In this document: positions 43,601 to 50,551 of the stretch, piece after piece
Layout: the number at the start of each line of letters is the position of its first letter
Numbering within the stretch: the stretch's first letter is position 1
NCBI GenBank assembly: GCA_035533075.1
Contig: DATLUO010000092.1
Location: forward strand, 1-53,425
Length of the DNA: 53,425 nt
Origin: Pirellulales bacterium
GTDB lineage: Bacteria; Planctomycetota; Planctomycetia; Pirellulales; JAICIG01
Direction of reading: 5' to 3'
The notes under the pieces: model-generated
Seen by the model: only the letters and a program-made list of their open reading frames with translations
What the model was told of the DNA's origin: nothing
Databases searched by the model: none
Made by a program: the position numbers and the translations under genes

Positions 43601-46116
43601 CCGCTATGTTGGCGCTGGGCCAGTGGTTCGCCAAAACGCGTTTCGACACCGAGCATTATCAGCTTACGCTGGTCGTCAACGGTTTTGAGGTGACGAAACT
43701 CGATGTGACGCCCGAGGCCAAGACGCAAACCGTTGCCATCCCGGCGGGCCTGCTCAAGAAAGACAAGCAGCGGATTCAGTTCCAGTTGGCCGGCCGCGGC
43801 CAATACACCTATCAGTGCTTGCTGAGCGGCTTCGTGCCGGCCGGCAAGCTCAAGAGCACCACTAAGAATTGGCTGGTCAAACGTTTCTACGAGCCGGCCC
43901 CGCGCGAGCTGGACGGGCAGACCATTCCCCGCGGGTTCGACGTGTTGCAAGGGGCTTTCACCACGTTCCGCAATCCGCTCACGCAGTTGCCCGTCGGCCA
44001 GCGCGGCCACGTCGAGCTCCATGTCTCGCGCATCAACTTGCGGGCAGACACGGCCGACGAAAAGGTGGAATACCTGGTCGTCAGCGAGCCGCTGCCGGCC
44101 GGTGTGACGGTGATCGAGCAATCGGTCACCGGCGCGTTCGAGCGGTTCGAGCTGACGCCCGGCGAGATCACGTTCTTCATCGGCAGTCAGAAGTGGCCCG
44201 GACCGATCCAGTTCGACGTCCACGGCTATCTGCCGGGCGAGTACCGCGCGGGGCCGACCGCCGTCCGCAACGCCTATCGGCCCGATCAGCTCGCCGTGGC
44301 CGACGCGCGGCAGCTCACGGTGCTGCCGCTGGGGCAAAAGAGCCAGGACGAGTATCGCCTCTCGCCGCGCGAGTTGTTCGAGTTCGGCAAGCGCTACTTC
44401 GAGAAACACGAGTGGCAGGCTGCGGCGGCGCATCTGACCGAGCTGATGAACAAGTGGAACTTGCAGCCGCAGTTCTATCAGGAGTCTGCCCGGATGCTGC
44501 TCGACGTTTATCTGGAGCTGGGCGTCGACGCCGAGATCGTCCGTTGGTTCGAGCTGATCAAGGAAAAGTGGCCCGACGTAGAGTTGCCGTTTGCGAAGAT
44601 CGTGCGGGTCGGCGCCGCTTATGACAAGATCGGCGAATATGAGCGGAGCTTTTTGGTGTTCCGGGCGACGATCGAAGGCAGCTTCTCGCGCGAAAGCAAC
44701 GTGGCCGGCTTCTTGGAGGGCCAGGGAGAATTTTTGCGGAGCGTGGCGGTGATGGGGCGGCTGCTGGCCGAGTATCCGCCGGAGCCCTACGCCGCGGCGG
44801 CCCAGTATGCCTTGGCCCAGCGCGTGTATGCCTATGCTCAGCAGGCGGCGGGCGACCAGAAGCTGCGCGACAAGAAGATCACGCGGGTCGATTTGATCGA
44901 GCACGCCGTCACCATGCTCGACGGCTTTTTGACGGCTTATCCCGAAGACCCGGCGGCCGACCAGGCGAGTTTTTCGCTGGCCAATGCGCTGTTGGAACTG
45001 AAGGCCTACGCCCGAGCGGTCGAACGCTGCCAGCGGTTCGCCGAGCGGTATTCGTCGAGCGACTATCTCGACAGTTTCTGGTACATCGTCGGCTACAGCT
45101 ACTTCGCCCTGGGCGAGCACGAAAGGGCGCTGGAGATGTGCCGCAAGGTGGCCGAAGCGAAGCACGTCGATCGCCAGACGGGCCGCGAGGAAGAAAGCCG
45201 CAACAAGTGGCAGGCGATCTACATTCTGGCCCAGGTCTACAACAGCCTGGGCAAAGCGGCCGAGGCGATCAAGGAGTATACTCGCGTGGAGGAGCGGTTC
45301 GCCGACGCTCGCCGGGCGATCGAGTATTTCACCCGCAAGGCGATCGAGCTGCCCGAGGTGAGCACGTTCGAGCCGGACGAAAAGGTTAAGGTCGATCTGA
45401 AGTTTCGCAACGTCGCCCGTTGCGACACGCGGGTCTACAAGATCGACCTGATGAAGTTCAGCTTGTTGAAGCGAAACCTGTCGCACATCACCGACATCAA
45501 CCTGGCCGGCATCCGCCCCTATCACGAGGCGGCGATCGAGCTGGGCGACGGCAAAGACTATCGCGATCGCACGCGGAAGCTGCCGTTGCCGCTGAAGGAC
45601 GAAGGGGCTTACCTGGTCGTCTGCCGCGGCGACGATCTGCACGCCAGCGGTCTGGTGCTGGTGACGCCGCTCAAGGTTGAGGTGCAGGAAGAGCCTTCAT
45701 CGGGCGAGGTGCGGACGACGGTGAAAGACGTGACGAAGGACCGCTACATCAACGAGGTCCACGTCAAGGTGATCGGTAGCCGCAACGCCGAGTTCATTTC
45801 GGGCGAAACCGACTTGCGGGGCGTGTTTGTGGCCAATGGCGTGCAAGGCACGGCCACGGTGATTGCCGAGGAAGGCGACAACCGCTACGCCTTCTTCCGC
45901 GGACACGCCGAGCTCGGCACACCTCCGCCGCCGGCAGCGACGCCAGCCGAGCAGCAGCCCGCCGGCGCGGCCGGCAAGCCAATGGCCAACGACAGCGAGC
46001 AGTTGCTGCGTCAGTTGCAGGAGAGCAACAGCATGATCCAGCAAATGCAGTGCGAGAACCTGAAGAACATTTATCAGCAGAACAAGCAAGGAGTGCAGTT
46101 GAAGGAGGCGTTTTAA
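37621..46116 (+). CDS. Giant TPR and alpha-2-macroglobulin-like secreted protein without thioester
   Basis: A 2,831-residue exported protein; GAGGAGGAG lies seven bases before the ATG and a signal peptide covers about residues 1-26. Residues ~50-520 are TPR/tetratricopeptide-like repeats. From ~525 macroglobulin (MG) domains follow (RVFRSNETPKIKLTTRN; MG2-type YIYPDRPAYRAGQLVHVRG near 725). A low-complexity bait-like region spans ~1240-1470, then the conserved A2M block ETAYWNPAIVTDKDGKATV near 1522. The thioester motif GCxEQ is absent from the expected place (~1744, APAPLCQLGA). A helical toroid (SSQNDDGGWSW) and MG10-like domain follow, then a second TPR block (~2255-2570) and another MG-like module (~2575-2760). 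A repeat-derived linker lies at ~1125 and ~1650. Likely an envelope protease trap or scaffold. Confidence 0.85.
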   Translation: MRSRTHRTLFVALAWLSSISAASISAADKPEKKPAERPQIEPAEPTVPDSIRALLEDRRYADAVAAIDKAVGDKTADQEWLAYLKARSLYLAGSYDDSIAAYKAAETRFPESRWQRRYRFGRALALARKGDFQAAEQIYRAEAEHLLSADRKEELADIYLEFADGYFKPADEQQQPNYAKALEFYNKALEVGPKPEKREEIELRVARCYQELGNHQEAANRYTQFTKDHPDSALDLEARFRLGEVQLTMGQREEARRTWQDLLATYADNNSERIAEATFRLSETYGLPAPSSTEDLELGVASLETFLKEFPEHKLAGQAYLRIANAYVHCGRYEDAVKRLKKFLGDERSAGREELADARVLLGRSYQLQKKFDEALATWRDYLAKHPAHSAWSDVQRSIIDTEFLQGAEAAKAKRYDQARKLWQEFLVKYPLDPRAPRILLEFGRMKFLEEDYDAAIAEWRRVVSKYPNTNESSQAQYLVALTLEEKQGKLEEALKEYRKVTWGNYAAKAQQRISRLTAKEMTVATERVFRSNETPKIKLTTRNIESVTVRAYTVDLETYFRKMHLAGGVEGLDIALIDPDKTFEFDVPKYAQYQQLASEVEIPFEFRVAGVPGGVMAVTVSGKTLEATTLVIQSDLDVIVKSSRDEIFVFAQNMRTGKPWPKVRLLISNGQQVFAEGEAGDDGVFQKSYQELKSAGDVRVFSVADLSVASNVVGLNGVGVSSGLTARGYIYPDRPAYRAGQLVHVRGVVRNVADDRFTIDEGKKFHFEVYDSRSRLIRQDEVTLGKFGSFHAHFVLPDSSVVGDYRIQVYDDAGQNYQGAFRVHEYQLEPVRLAVDTDRKVFYRGEEIVGKITAKFYYGAPLADREIRYQLAGGRVYTGTTDEKGELEFKLPTREYRESQTLPLVVTLAERNLRTSVNFYLATQGFSIGLSTVRKVFVSGETFEVSLNTRDAEGKPISEELTLNVLKRTTVEGKVGETEAEEHEIATDKDGKGRLTLRLEEGGQYALRAEGTDRFDNPISGTSLVQISDDSDRVRLRILADRHTYKVGDRATVQLHWREAPALALVTFQGGKILDYQLVQLKTGANELAIPMTTLLAPNFDLAVAVMTDAREAKEKDDDPENNSVGNGAPPGPRGVPRRFHEASSPFTVERELRLTIATKPKQGDAARPGEEVEVTITASDPQGKPVEAELSLAMIEQALWEMFGSNVAAIADFFRGQPRASAVRTASSVAFSYYPATQPINPQLLAEKDRREVEAMEEERRKALSELTSSQTAELQRQQIAAEPQARAKVNRELSLRNGNMDDALVAEELGEVESVLGTNVYPVGDLVGTIEHDAKTQSRASGDVFYDQIRRPRGSMVVEESAIPFDDLSVSGVPAANGPVAGGLGGFAGRRSGLASRQAGAEAYGFGVNDGKVKARPFFEQDEAKSEAAKSELADRNQMYFAPADASALMMGRLAKPESNPTVLLADGSQKTWQLGLNFTIPDGQKLRDAAEKNAKLLEEAEAMRTAGAVILPPQASQETAYWNPAIVTDKDGKATVTITLPERTTAWKLLAKGITTETLAGEAESELVVKKELFGELKLPLAFTDGDEAEILTTMHNDAVEKGKIEVTLKTTIGGKAVEEKKTIEASKGMQEVPFSVKLELPREEERQKAEGKGQKEEASTDAVEIELTIVAGEKRDVVRRTVPIRPYGMPVFATASGSATSDTTAFVEAPEGMTLESPKLEVIVGPTVEQSLLDALLAPAPLCQLGALRLASGIDTSTSDLMAAIGLQRLVGATRQAGTPQAEALDARVRSSLSLLVSSQNDDGGWSWTGRGGASNRYTSARVVWALSLGKAAGYKVADDNFEKAIGYIQSQVATTAETDYDSKSVLLAALASAGRGDFTLANRLYRNRPALSTGALVYLALALAEMDRQPMAHDLFELLAKRKLDGSVEELNTRAVLAWNDSSAELRALYLLALEKAEPESTKIRDHVDWLMAHRTGHRWSPDKATGPAMLALGQWFAKTRFDTEHYQLTLVVNGFEVTKLDVTPEAKTQTVAIPAGLLKKDKQRIQFQLAGRGQYTYQCLLSGFVPAGKLKSTTKNWLVKRFYEPAPRELDGQTIPRGFDVLQGAFTTFRNPLTQLPVGQRGHVELHVSRINLRADTADEKVEYLVVSEPLPAGVTVIEQSVTGAFERFELTPGEITFFIGSQKWPGPIQFDVHGYLPGEYRAGPTAVRNAYRPDQLAVADARQLTVLPLGQKSQDEYRLSPRELFEFGKRYFEKHEWQAAAAHLTELMNKWNLQPQFYQESARMLLDVYLELGVDAEIVRWFELIKEKWPDVELPFAKIVRVGAAYDKIGEYERSFLVFRATIEGSFSRESNVAGFLEGQGEFLRSVAVMGRLLAEYPPEPYAAAAQYALAQRVYAYAQQAAGDQKLRDKKITRVDLIEHAVTMLDGFLTAYPEDPAADQASFSLANALLELKAYARAVERCQRFAERYSSSDYLDSFWYIVGYSYFALGEHERALEMCRKVAEAKHVDRQTGREEESRNKWQAIYILAQVYNSLGKAAEAIKEYTRVEERFADARRAIEYFTRKAIELPEVSTFEPDEKVKVDLKFRNVARCDTRVYKIDLMKFSLLKRNLSHITDINLAGIRPYHEAAIELGDGKDYRDRTRKLPLPLKDEGAYLVVCRGDDLHASGLVLVTPLKVEVQEEPSSGEVRTTVKDVTKDRYINEVHVKVIGSRNAEFISGETDLRGVFVANGVQGTATVIAEEGDNRYAFFRGHAELGTPPPPAATPAEQQPAGAAGKPMANDSEQLLRQLQESNSMIQQMQCENLKNIYQQNKQGVQLKEAF
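40993..41036. repeat. REP-like palindrome inside the giant gene
   Basis: TCTGTAGGGAACGG and CCGTGGCGTTCCGC arms match the element at 18453-18484, here with an extra GGGGCGCCCC core. Read in frame it encodes a Gly/Pro/Arg linker (SVGNGAPPGPRGVPRR). Confidence 0.55.
42572..42599 (+). repeat. Heptanucleotide array (GGCAGAA) inside the giant gene
   Basis: Four 7-base units (GGCAGAA, GGCAGAA, GGCAAAG, GGCAGAA) encode RQKAEGKGQKEE. Four units are 28 bases, so the reading frame is kept only together with flanking bases. Confidence 0.8.
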
Positions 46117-46153
46117 GCGATATAACGAGGGCTCCGATGGTATACTGGAGTTG

Positions 46154-46279
46154 GTGGACGGCGTAACCCGTGCGACGAGAGTCGCCAAATTATTGCAGGG
46201 AACGACGGTACGCGTCGAGGTGCTCGGCAAGCTGCGTCAACCGAAGGCCCAGAGTCCCAAGATCGGGGACACGATATGA
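46154..46279 (+). CDS. Possible tiny ORF coupled to the next small gene
   Basis: A 41-residue frame from GTG 46154 (or TTG 46151) reads VDGVTRATRVAKLLQGTTVRVEV and ends SPKIGDTI, with its TGA overlapping the ATG of the following gene (ATGA). There is no ATG and no clear ribosome binding site, and the frame is open back into the giant gene. The overlap geometry is the main support. Confidence 0.3.
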   Translation: MDGVTRATRVAKLLQGTTVRVEVLGKLRQPKAQSPKIGDTI

Positions 46280-46524
46280 AAACCAGTGAGGTAATTGTCG
46301 GGCTGTTGGAGCGAATGGCCGAGGTGCGCGCGCGATGCCCGGAGATGCGATTCGGCCAAATTCTGGCGACGGTAGGTTTGCTGGCAGAGGACGAGACCGG
46401 GCATTCGCTCTGGGAGGTCGAGGATAGCGACCTCCTCGCTGCGCTGGAGCGATTCGCCCGCGACTTGGCGGCGCGTGAGCAGCCGGCCGAAGCAAACGCC
46501 ACAGCCGACTCCAGCGGCAAATAG
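46276..46524 (+). CDS. Small unknown protein, paralogue of the gene at 1519
   Basis: An 82-residue protein: helix VGLLERMAEVRARCPEM, then RFGQILATVGLLAEDE, the acidic VEDSDLLAAL turn and a C-terminal helix. It shares the order and the RxGQ and D/E-D-x-[DE]-L motifs with the 95-residue protein at 1519-1806, which is inserted behind superoxide dismutase. A GGGG about seven bases before the ATG may serve as ribosome binding site. No signal peptide. Function unknown; two copies in different contexts 45 kb apart imply a dispersed family. Confidence 0.65.
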   Translation: MKTSEVIVGLLERMAEVRARCPEMRFGQILATVGLLAEDETGHSLWEVEDSDLLAALERFARDLAAREQPAEANATADSSGK

Positions 46525-46590
46525 CATGGACCGCAGTCAACGCGCCATCTGAAGGGAGCTTGTGTTGCAGCCGTGAGATTGGCCAGCCTC

Positions 46591-47964
46591 CTATCGCTTG
46601 GGCGAAATCTGTCGACGATCGACGCCGGGCGCGGCGACGTCGGGCAGGTCGGCTTCGACGCCGGGCACCGCGCGGCCCGAGACGCCCGGCAAAGTTCGCT
46701 GCCCGACGCCCGGCACTCGCCGTCCGGAGATTCCCGGCAACGATTCCTCCGTCACCGAGGCACGAGGCTGCTCCGTAGCCCGCACTTGAGTCTCTGAATC
46801 GGCAGCGGCGGGAAGGTACAACGTGGCCACGCCGCCCGCGGGCGCGGCGTCGACCGTCGATTCGAACTTTTCGCGCATCACAGCGAGCTGCCGCAAGCCG
46901 TTGGCAGCTTGGGCTGCCTGGCGAAGTATCTCAGGACGAAGCCTGGCCGCGGAGGGCACCGCTTCGTTCGGCCGCGCCAGTGTCGGCCGCCGTTCAGCAT
47001 GCTCGCGGCGGGCCTGATAACGCTCCGCGAGACGCGCCGCCCAGTGGGCGTTCTTGGGCTGGTGCCGCCAACGCTCGTAGGCAAAGTCCGGCTCGGGACG
47101 CCCCGTGGCGTCCGGCTCGTACCAAGGTTTGATGTCGGCAGCGCCAGGCAGGACATCGAAATAGTCGCCGAAATAGAAGTGACCGTACACCGCGCCGACG
47201 AACAATGCCTCGCTCAAGTCGGCAAGGTTGATCGCCAACGCCGGCTTGGGCGAAACGTTCGATTGCGTGCCGGCGGCCATTGGCAGCAGCGCCAGCCCGC
47301 GACGCTCGATCGCGAAATCCCAATAGCCGGGCACGAATACGCTGCCTCGCGGGGTCCAGACCGAGTGCGATGGCATCCACACCCATCCCGCTTTGAACGG
47401 TGCCTGAAAGCCGCGCCGCCAAACGTATTTTTCTCCCTCGTAACTCCAATAACCGGGGACGGCAAAGCGATCGCCGGGGGGCGTCGGTGCGGGCGGTTCG
47501 TTTGCCGGCGGGGGCGGGGGCGGCAGGTATTGCAGCCGTGGCTGATTGCGCGGAAACCAGAAGCCGCGGACCCAGCGCCAACCCTGGTCTGCCACACTCC
47601 AATAGCCCGGCACCCAGCGCATGCCCGGCGGTGGGACGCGCCACACGCCGGGCACCCAAACCAGATCGCCCATCGCCGGCTCCCAGCCCCAGTAGCCGGG
47701 AATCCAAGCGGCCGCTGCGATACCGGGTTTCGTTGCCGGCGGCGTGTGGGCCAGCGGTGGAGGTGGCCGCCCGTCGAAGACCGTGCCCGGTGTTTCGGCG
47801 CCTGAGAGCGGTTGGGCGAACGCCTCGTGAATCGGGCCGCGGACCGGCACCGCTGCTTCTGAAGGCCGTCCCGCGGCTGAAACGGCTCTGGTTGTCGGCA
47901 CCACGGCCGTCATGAACATGAGCGCCGCCAGCCCTCTTAACGGCAATGTTGATTTCCTGTGCAT
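46591..47964 (-). CDS. Secreted YXWGXW/WxPGxW-repeat protein
   Basis: A 457-residue exported protein; start MHRKSTLPLRGLAALMF, signal peptide to about residue 31, AGGAT just upstream. Residues ~85-240 contain repeats of the WxPGxW kind: WIPGYWGW, WVPGVWRV, WVPGYWSV, WVRGFWFP, VPGYWSY, FVPGYWDF. Such YXWGXW repeats are typical of planctomycete envelope proteins. A Pro-rich loop (LPPPPPPAN) breaks the repeats. The C-terminus holds short repeats LPGISGRRVPGV / LPGVSGRAVPGV. Function unknown, presumably structural at the envelope. Confidence 0.82.
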   Translation of the reverse strand: MHRKSTLPLRGLAALMFMTAVVPTTRAVSAAGRPSEAAVPVRGPIHEAFAQPLSGAETPGTVFDGRPPPPLAHTPPATKPGIAAAAWIPGYWGWEPAMGDLVWVPGVWRVPPPGMRWVPGYWSVADQGWRWVRGFWFPRNQPRLQYLPPPPPPANEPPAPTPPGDRFAVPGYWSYEGEKYVWRRGFQAPFKAGWVWMPSHSVWTPRGSVFVPGYWDFAIERRGLALLPMAAGTQSNVSPKPALAINLADLSEALFVGAVYGHFYFGDYFDVLPGAADIKPWYEPDATGRPEPDFAYERWRHQPKNAHWAARLAERYQARREHAERRPTLARPNEAVPSAARLRPEILRQAAQAANGLRQLAVMREKFESTVDAAPAGGVATLYLPAAADSETQVRATEQPRASVTEESLPGISGRRVPGVGQRTLPGVSGRAVPGVEADLPDVAAPGVDRRQISPKR

Positions 47965-48086
47965 CGTATCCTGCCTGAGTTGTGTGGATTGTGTATCGCC
48001 AGCGCGCCCAACTCACCTTGCCCCGCCGCGGCAAAACGCTATGATTCCACCCGCATCTCTTCCTTCATTCTAACGGAGCAAGAACG

Positions 48087-48389
48087 GTGGCCAGCCTGGC
48101 AGCACTCGGCGGCGGTTTCTTTCGGCTTCTGCCGGCATTATGGCTGACTTTGTTGGCGGTCGCACTGGCAAGTTCCGGCGGCTGTCAAAGTAGCCAACGC
48201 AATAGCGAGCTGGCTCACACAAAAAACGGCGTGGGCGGGGCCTTGACGGAGTACTCCGTCGCGGAGCACGCCCAACGCAACGGCATTTCCAACGAAGAGG
48301 CCCGCCGCCAATTGCAGCAGAAAGTGGGCCAGCGCGACGAGGAACAGGCGCTAGACAATATCGACGAGGCTGGCACGCGGACCGAGTAA
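48087..48389 (+). CDS. Small predicted lipoprotein or exported protein
   Basis: A 100-residue protein with GTG start (GGAG about eight bases upstream). The N-terminal 32 residues are hydrophobic and end in SSGGC, a weak lipobox. The rest is polar and helical (VAEHAQRNGISNEEARRQLQQKVGQRDEEQAL). No domain recognised. The alternative that the first residues are not translated cannot be excluded because no ATG is available. Upstream gene is divergent. Confidence 0.5.
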   Translation: MASLAALGGGFFRLLPALWLTLLAVALASSGGCQSSQRNSELAHTKNGVGGALTEYSVAEHAQRNGISNEEARRQLQQKVGQRDEEQALDNIDEAGTRTE

Positions 48390-48444
48390 CCGTGGTATAA
48401 TTGGTCGGTCGGTTTGAATTGGCGAAGGGTTTTGGAGGAGTGAA

Positions 48445-48648
48445 ATGACGCAGCACGAACAGGTCATTAATCAAATGCTTGTAGGCGGCGCCACGCAAAA
48501 GATTCGTCCGTCGCGGGCGGCGGAGGCAATCGCGCTGATCGATCGATGGTTGAATGACGAATCTGATTGCGACGAGAAAACCTGGCCCGAATTGAAGGCC
48601 GCTCTCGACCGCGATCGGCCATCCGATAGAAAGCTGTTCGATGAGTAG
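48445..48648 (+). CDS. Small protein of unknown function, 67 residues
   Basis: Starts MTQHEQVINQML behind a strong GGAGGAG ribosome binding site. Its second half, ALIDRWLNDESDCDEKTWPELKAALDRDRPSDRKLF, matches short proteins with an L-x-x-W-x-x-x-(D/E) ... TW-x-x-LK-x-ALD-x-DR-x-S-x-RKLF pattern that I have seen in planctomycetes and cyanobacteria, usually of unknown role and often near toxin-like genes. No toxin gene is adjacent here. The strong ribosome binding site favours a real gene. Confidence 0.65.
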   Translation: MTQHEQVINQMLVGGATQKIRPSRAAEAIALIDRWLNDESDCDEKTWPELKAALDRDRPSDRKLFDE

Positions 48649-48734
48649 ATTCGATGAGTAGAATCGCACCTGTCGCGATTCGCCCAGGCCAGCTTGTGGG
48701 ACCAGATTATCTAGGCGAGTGCTGACACTTGGCC

Positions 48735-48755
48735 CCTGATGCCTGACGCCTGACG
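48735..48755 (+). repeat. Heptanucleotide array (CCTGACG), three copies
   Basis: Units CCTGATG, CCTGACG, CCTGACG in exact 7-base register, 87 bases after the preceding stop codon. Confidence 0.7.
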
Positions 48756-48890
48756 ACTATCACCAGTCCACTCGCTGCGCCCACTCCATCCCACATCTCT
48801 CATCTTTTTCCGTGGCCCCCGGTGCATCGTTTCGAGTAGAATAGACGATTCATCGAATTCATCGCGGACCTTGGGCCACATTCATCTGTC

Positions 48891-50375
48891 ATGATTTGCG
48901 TCAGTATCGGACGTGGGCGGCACCGGCACGTCATCGCCGAGCATAAGCACCTGGTCGAACAAGGCGCCCAGCTCGTCGAGTTGCGGCTCGACTACATCAA
49001 CGGCCAGATCAACCTGAAGCGCCTGCTTGTCGAACGGCCCGGTCCCGTCATCGTCACCATCCGCCGGCCTCAAGACGGGGGCAAGTACAGCGGCACCGAA
49101 CAGGAGCGCCAGGTGCTGCTGCGGACCGCCATCGCCGACGGCGTCGACTACGTCGACCTGGAGGAAGATGTCGCCGGGGCGATTCCGCGGTACGGCAAGA
49201 CCAAACGCATCGTCAGCCTGCACGACTTCCGCAAGACGCCCGACGACCTGGAAGCCATCCACGCTCGGCTGGCGAAGCTCGATCCCGACATCATCAAAAT
49301 CTCGACGCTGGCCAATCAACCGCACGACAATGTGCGGATGCTGCGGATGGTGAAGGAGAGCAAGGTGCCGACGGTGGGCATCTGCATGGGCGACATCGGC
49401 ACGCCGTCGCGGCTGCTGGTGGGGCGTTGCGGCGCGCCGTTCAGCTATGCCACGTTTCATCACGAGCGGACGCTCGCGCCGGGGCAGCTCAGCTTCCAGC
49501 AAATGAGGGAGATCTACGGCTACGACCAGATCACGGCCGAGACGGAGGTTTACGGGGTCATCGGCGACCCAATCGCCCAGAGCCTCAGCCCGATCATCCA
49601 CAACGCCGCTTTCCGCGAGCTTAAGCTCAACAAAGTTTACATTCCCTTCCGCATTCCGCGCGAAGACCTGAACAGCTTTCTGGACGACGTGCCCGAACTG
49701 GGCATCAAGGGCCTGAGCGTCACCATTCCGCACAAAGAGGCGGTGCTCAAGCGGGTGACGAAGATCGACGGCGCGGTGCGCGGCATCACGGCCGCCAACA
49801 CGCTGGTCTTCGAAGAAGAACAGCTCGCGGGCTATAACACCGACTATCGCGGCGCCATGGACTGCCTCACCGACGCGCTGACCAACGAACGCGGCGACGC
49901 CGACGTCACCAGCAAAGTGGCCCTGGTGCTGGGGGCGGGCGGGGCGGCCAAGGCCATCGCCTTCGGCCTGCAGCGGCGCGGGGCCGAAGTGGTCATCGCC
50001 AGCCGCACCCGCGAGCGGGCCGACAAGCTGGCCGGCGCGCTCAACTGCAAGGCCGTCGATTGGGGCACGCGGCACAACTTCTGGGTCGACCTGCTGGTCA
50101 ACTGCACGCCCGTCGGCATGCACCCGCACGTCGACGAATCGCCTTACGACAAGCACTACCTGAAACCGTCGATGATCGTGTTCGACACCGTTTACAATCC
50201 CGAAAGCACGCTGTTGGTCAAGGACGCACGGGCACGGAGCTGCACGGTCGTGACCGGCGTCGATATGTTCATCCGGCAGGCGGCCCTGCAATTCAAGCTG
50301 TTCACCGGCCAGGACGCCCCCGCCGAACTGATGCGTGAAAGGCTCAAACGGACGATCGGCCCGGCCAAGCAGTAG
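48891..50375 (+). CDS. aroDE: Fused type I 3-dehydroquinate dehydratase and shikimate dehydrogenase
   Basis: Catalyses two consecutive steps of aromatic amino acid synthesis: dehydroquinate to dehydroshikimate, then reduction to shikimate with NADPH. The 494-residue protein has the AroD half in residues 1-210, with Schiff-base Lys K136 (DIIKIS) and H111 (SLHDFRK). The AroE half (218-494) shows GDPIAQSLSPIIHNAAF, SVTIPHKE with K282, NTDYRG with D318 and the NADP site GAGGAAKA (348-354). This fusion is also known from plants and chlamydiae. The aroK gene follows, separated by two heptanucleotide arrays; the first of them starts inside the TAG stop. Confidence 0.95.
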   Translation: MICVSIGRGRHRHVIAEHKHLVEQGAQLVELRLDYINGQINLKRLLVERPGPVIVTIRRPQDGGKYSGTEQERQVLLRTAIADGVDYVDLEEDVAGAIPRYGKTKRIVSLHDFRKTPDDLEAIHARLAKLDPDIIKISTLANQPHDNVRMLRMVKESKVPTVGICMGDIGTPSRLLVGRCGAPFSYATFHHERTLAPGQLSFQQMREIYGYDQITAETEVYGVIGDPIAQSLSPIIHNAAFRELKLNKVYIPFRIPREDLNSFLDDVPELGIKGLSVTIPHKEAVLKRVTKIDGAVRGITAANTLVFEEEQLAGYNTDYRGAMDCLTDALTNERGDADVTSKVALVLGAGGAAKAIAFGLQRRGAEVVIASRTRERADKLAGALNCKAVDWGTRHNFWVDLLVNCTPVGMHPHVDESPYDKHYLKPSMIVFDTVYNPESTLLVKDARARSCTVVTGVDMFIRQAALQFKLFTGQDAPAELMRERLKRTIGPAKQ

Positions 50376-50471
50376 TGGTTAGTGGTTAGTGGTTAGTGGT
50401 TAGTGGTTAGTGGTTAGTGGTTAGTGGTTAGTGGTTAGTGGTTAGTGGTTAGTGGTTAGTGGTTAGTGGTT
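50374..50471 (+). repeat. Heptanucleotide array (AGTGGTT), fourteen perfect copies
   Basis: Fourteen identical AGTGGTT units in register, beginning with the last two bases of the aroDE TAG stop. The perfection of the copies points to recent expansion. Confidence 0.98.
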
Positions 50472-50483
50472 AGGGACGGCGAT

Positions 50484-50532
50484 CCCAAGACCCAAGACCA
50501 AAGACCCCAATCCAAAATCCAAAATCCAAAAT
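50484..50532 (+). repeat. Degenerate heptanucleotide array (CCCAAGA to CCAAAAT)
   Basis: Seven consecutive 7-base units: CCCAAGA twice, CCAAAGA, CCCCAAT, then CCAAAAT three times. It ends 19 bases before the aroK start. Confidence 0.85.
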
Positions 50533-50551
50533 TGCCTCCACCCCGTCCTGC

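Noticed and set aside
42859-45642. 927-codon open frame on the minus strand opposite the giant gene
   Set aside because: It is the antisense of strongly conserved TPR and macroglobulin coding sequence; its peptide is rich in Arg, Leu, Gln and His with no domain character, as expected for a shadow frame in high-GC DNA.
47095-47115. GGACGCC/GGCGTCC palindrome in the YXWGXW gene as another inserted repeat
   Set aside because: Only seven pairs and it encodes ordinary residues (DATGRPE); similarity to the other palindromes is limited to CCGTGGCGT and may be chance.
50374-50532. CRISPR-like array
   Set aside because: The units are seven bases without spacers; this is a tandem repeat, not a CRISPR.
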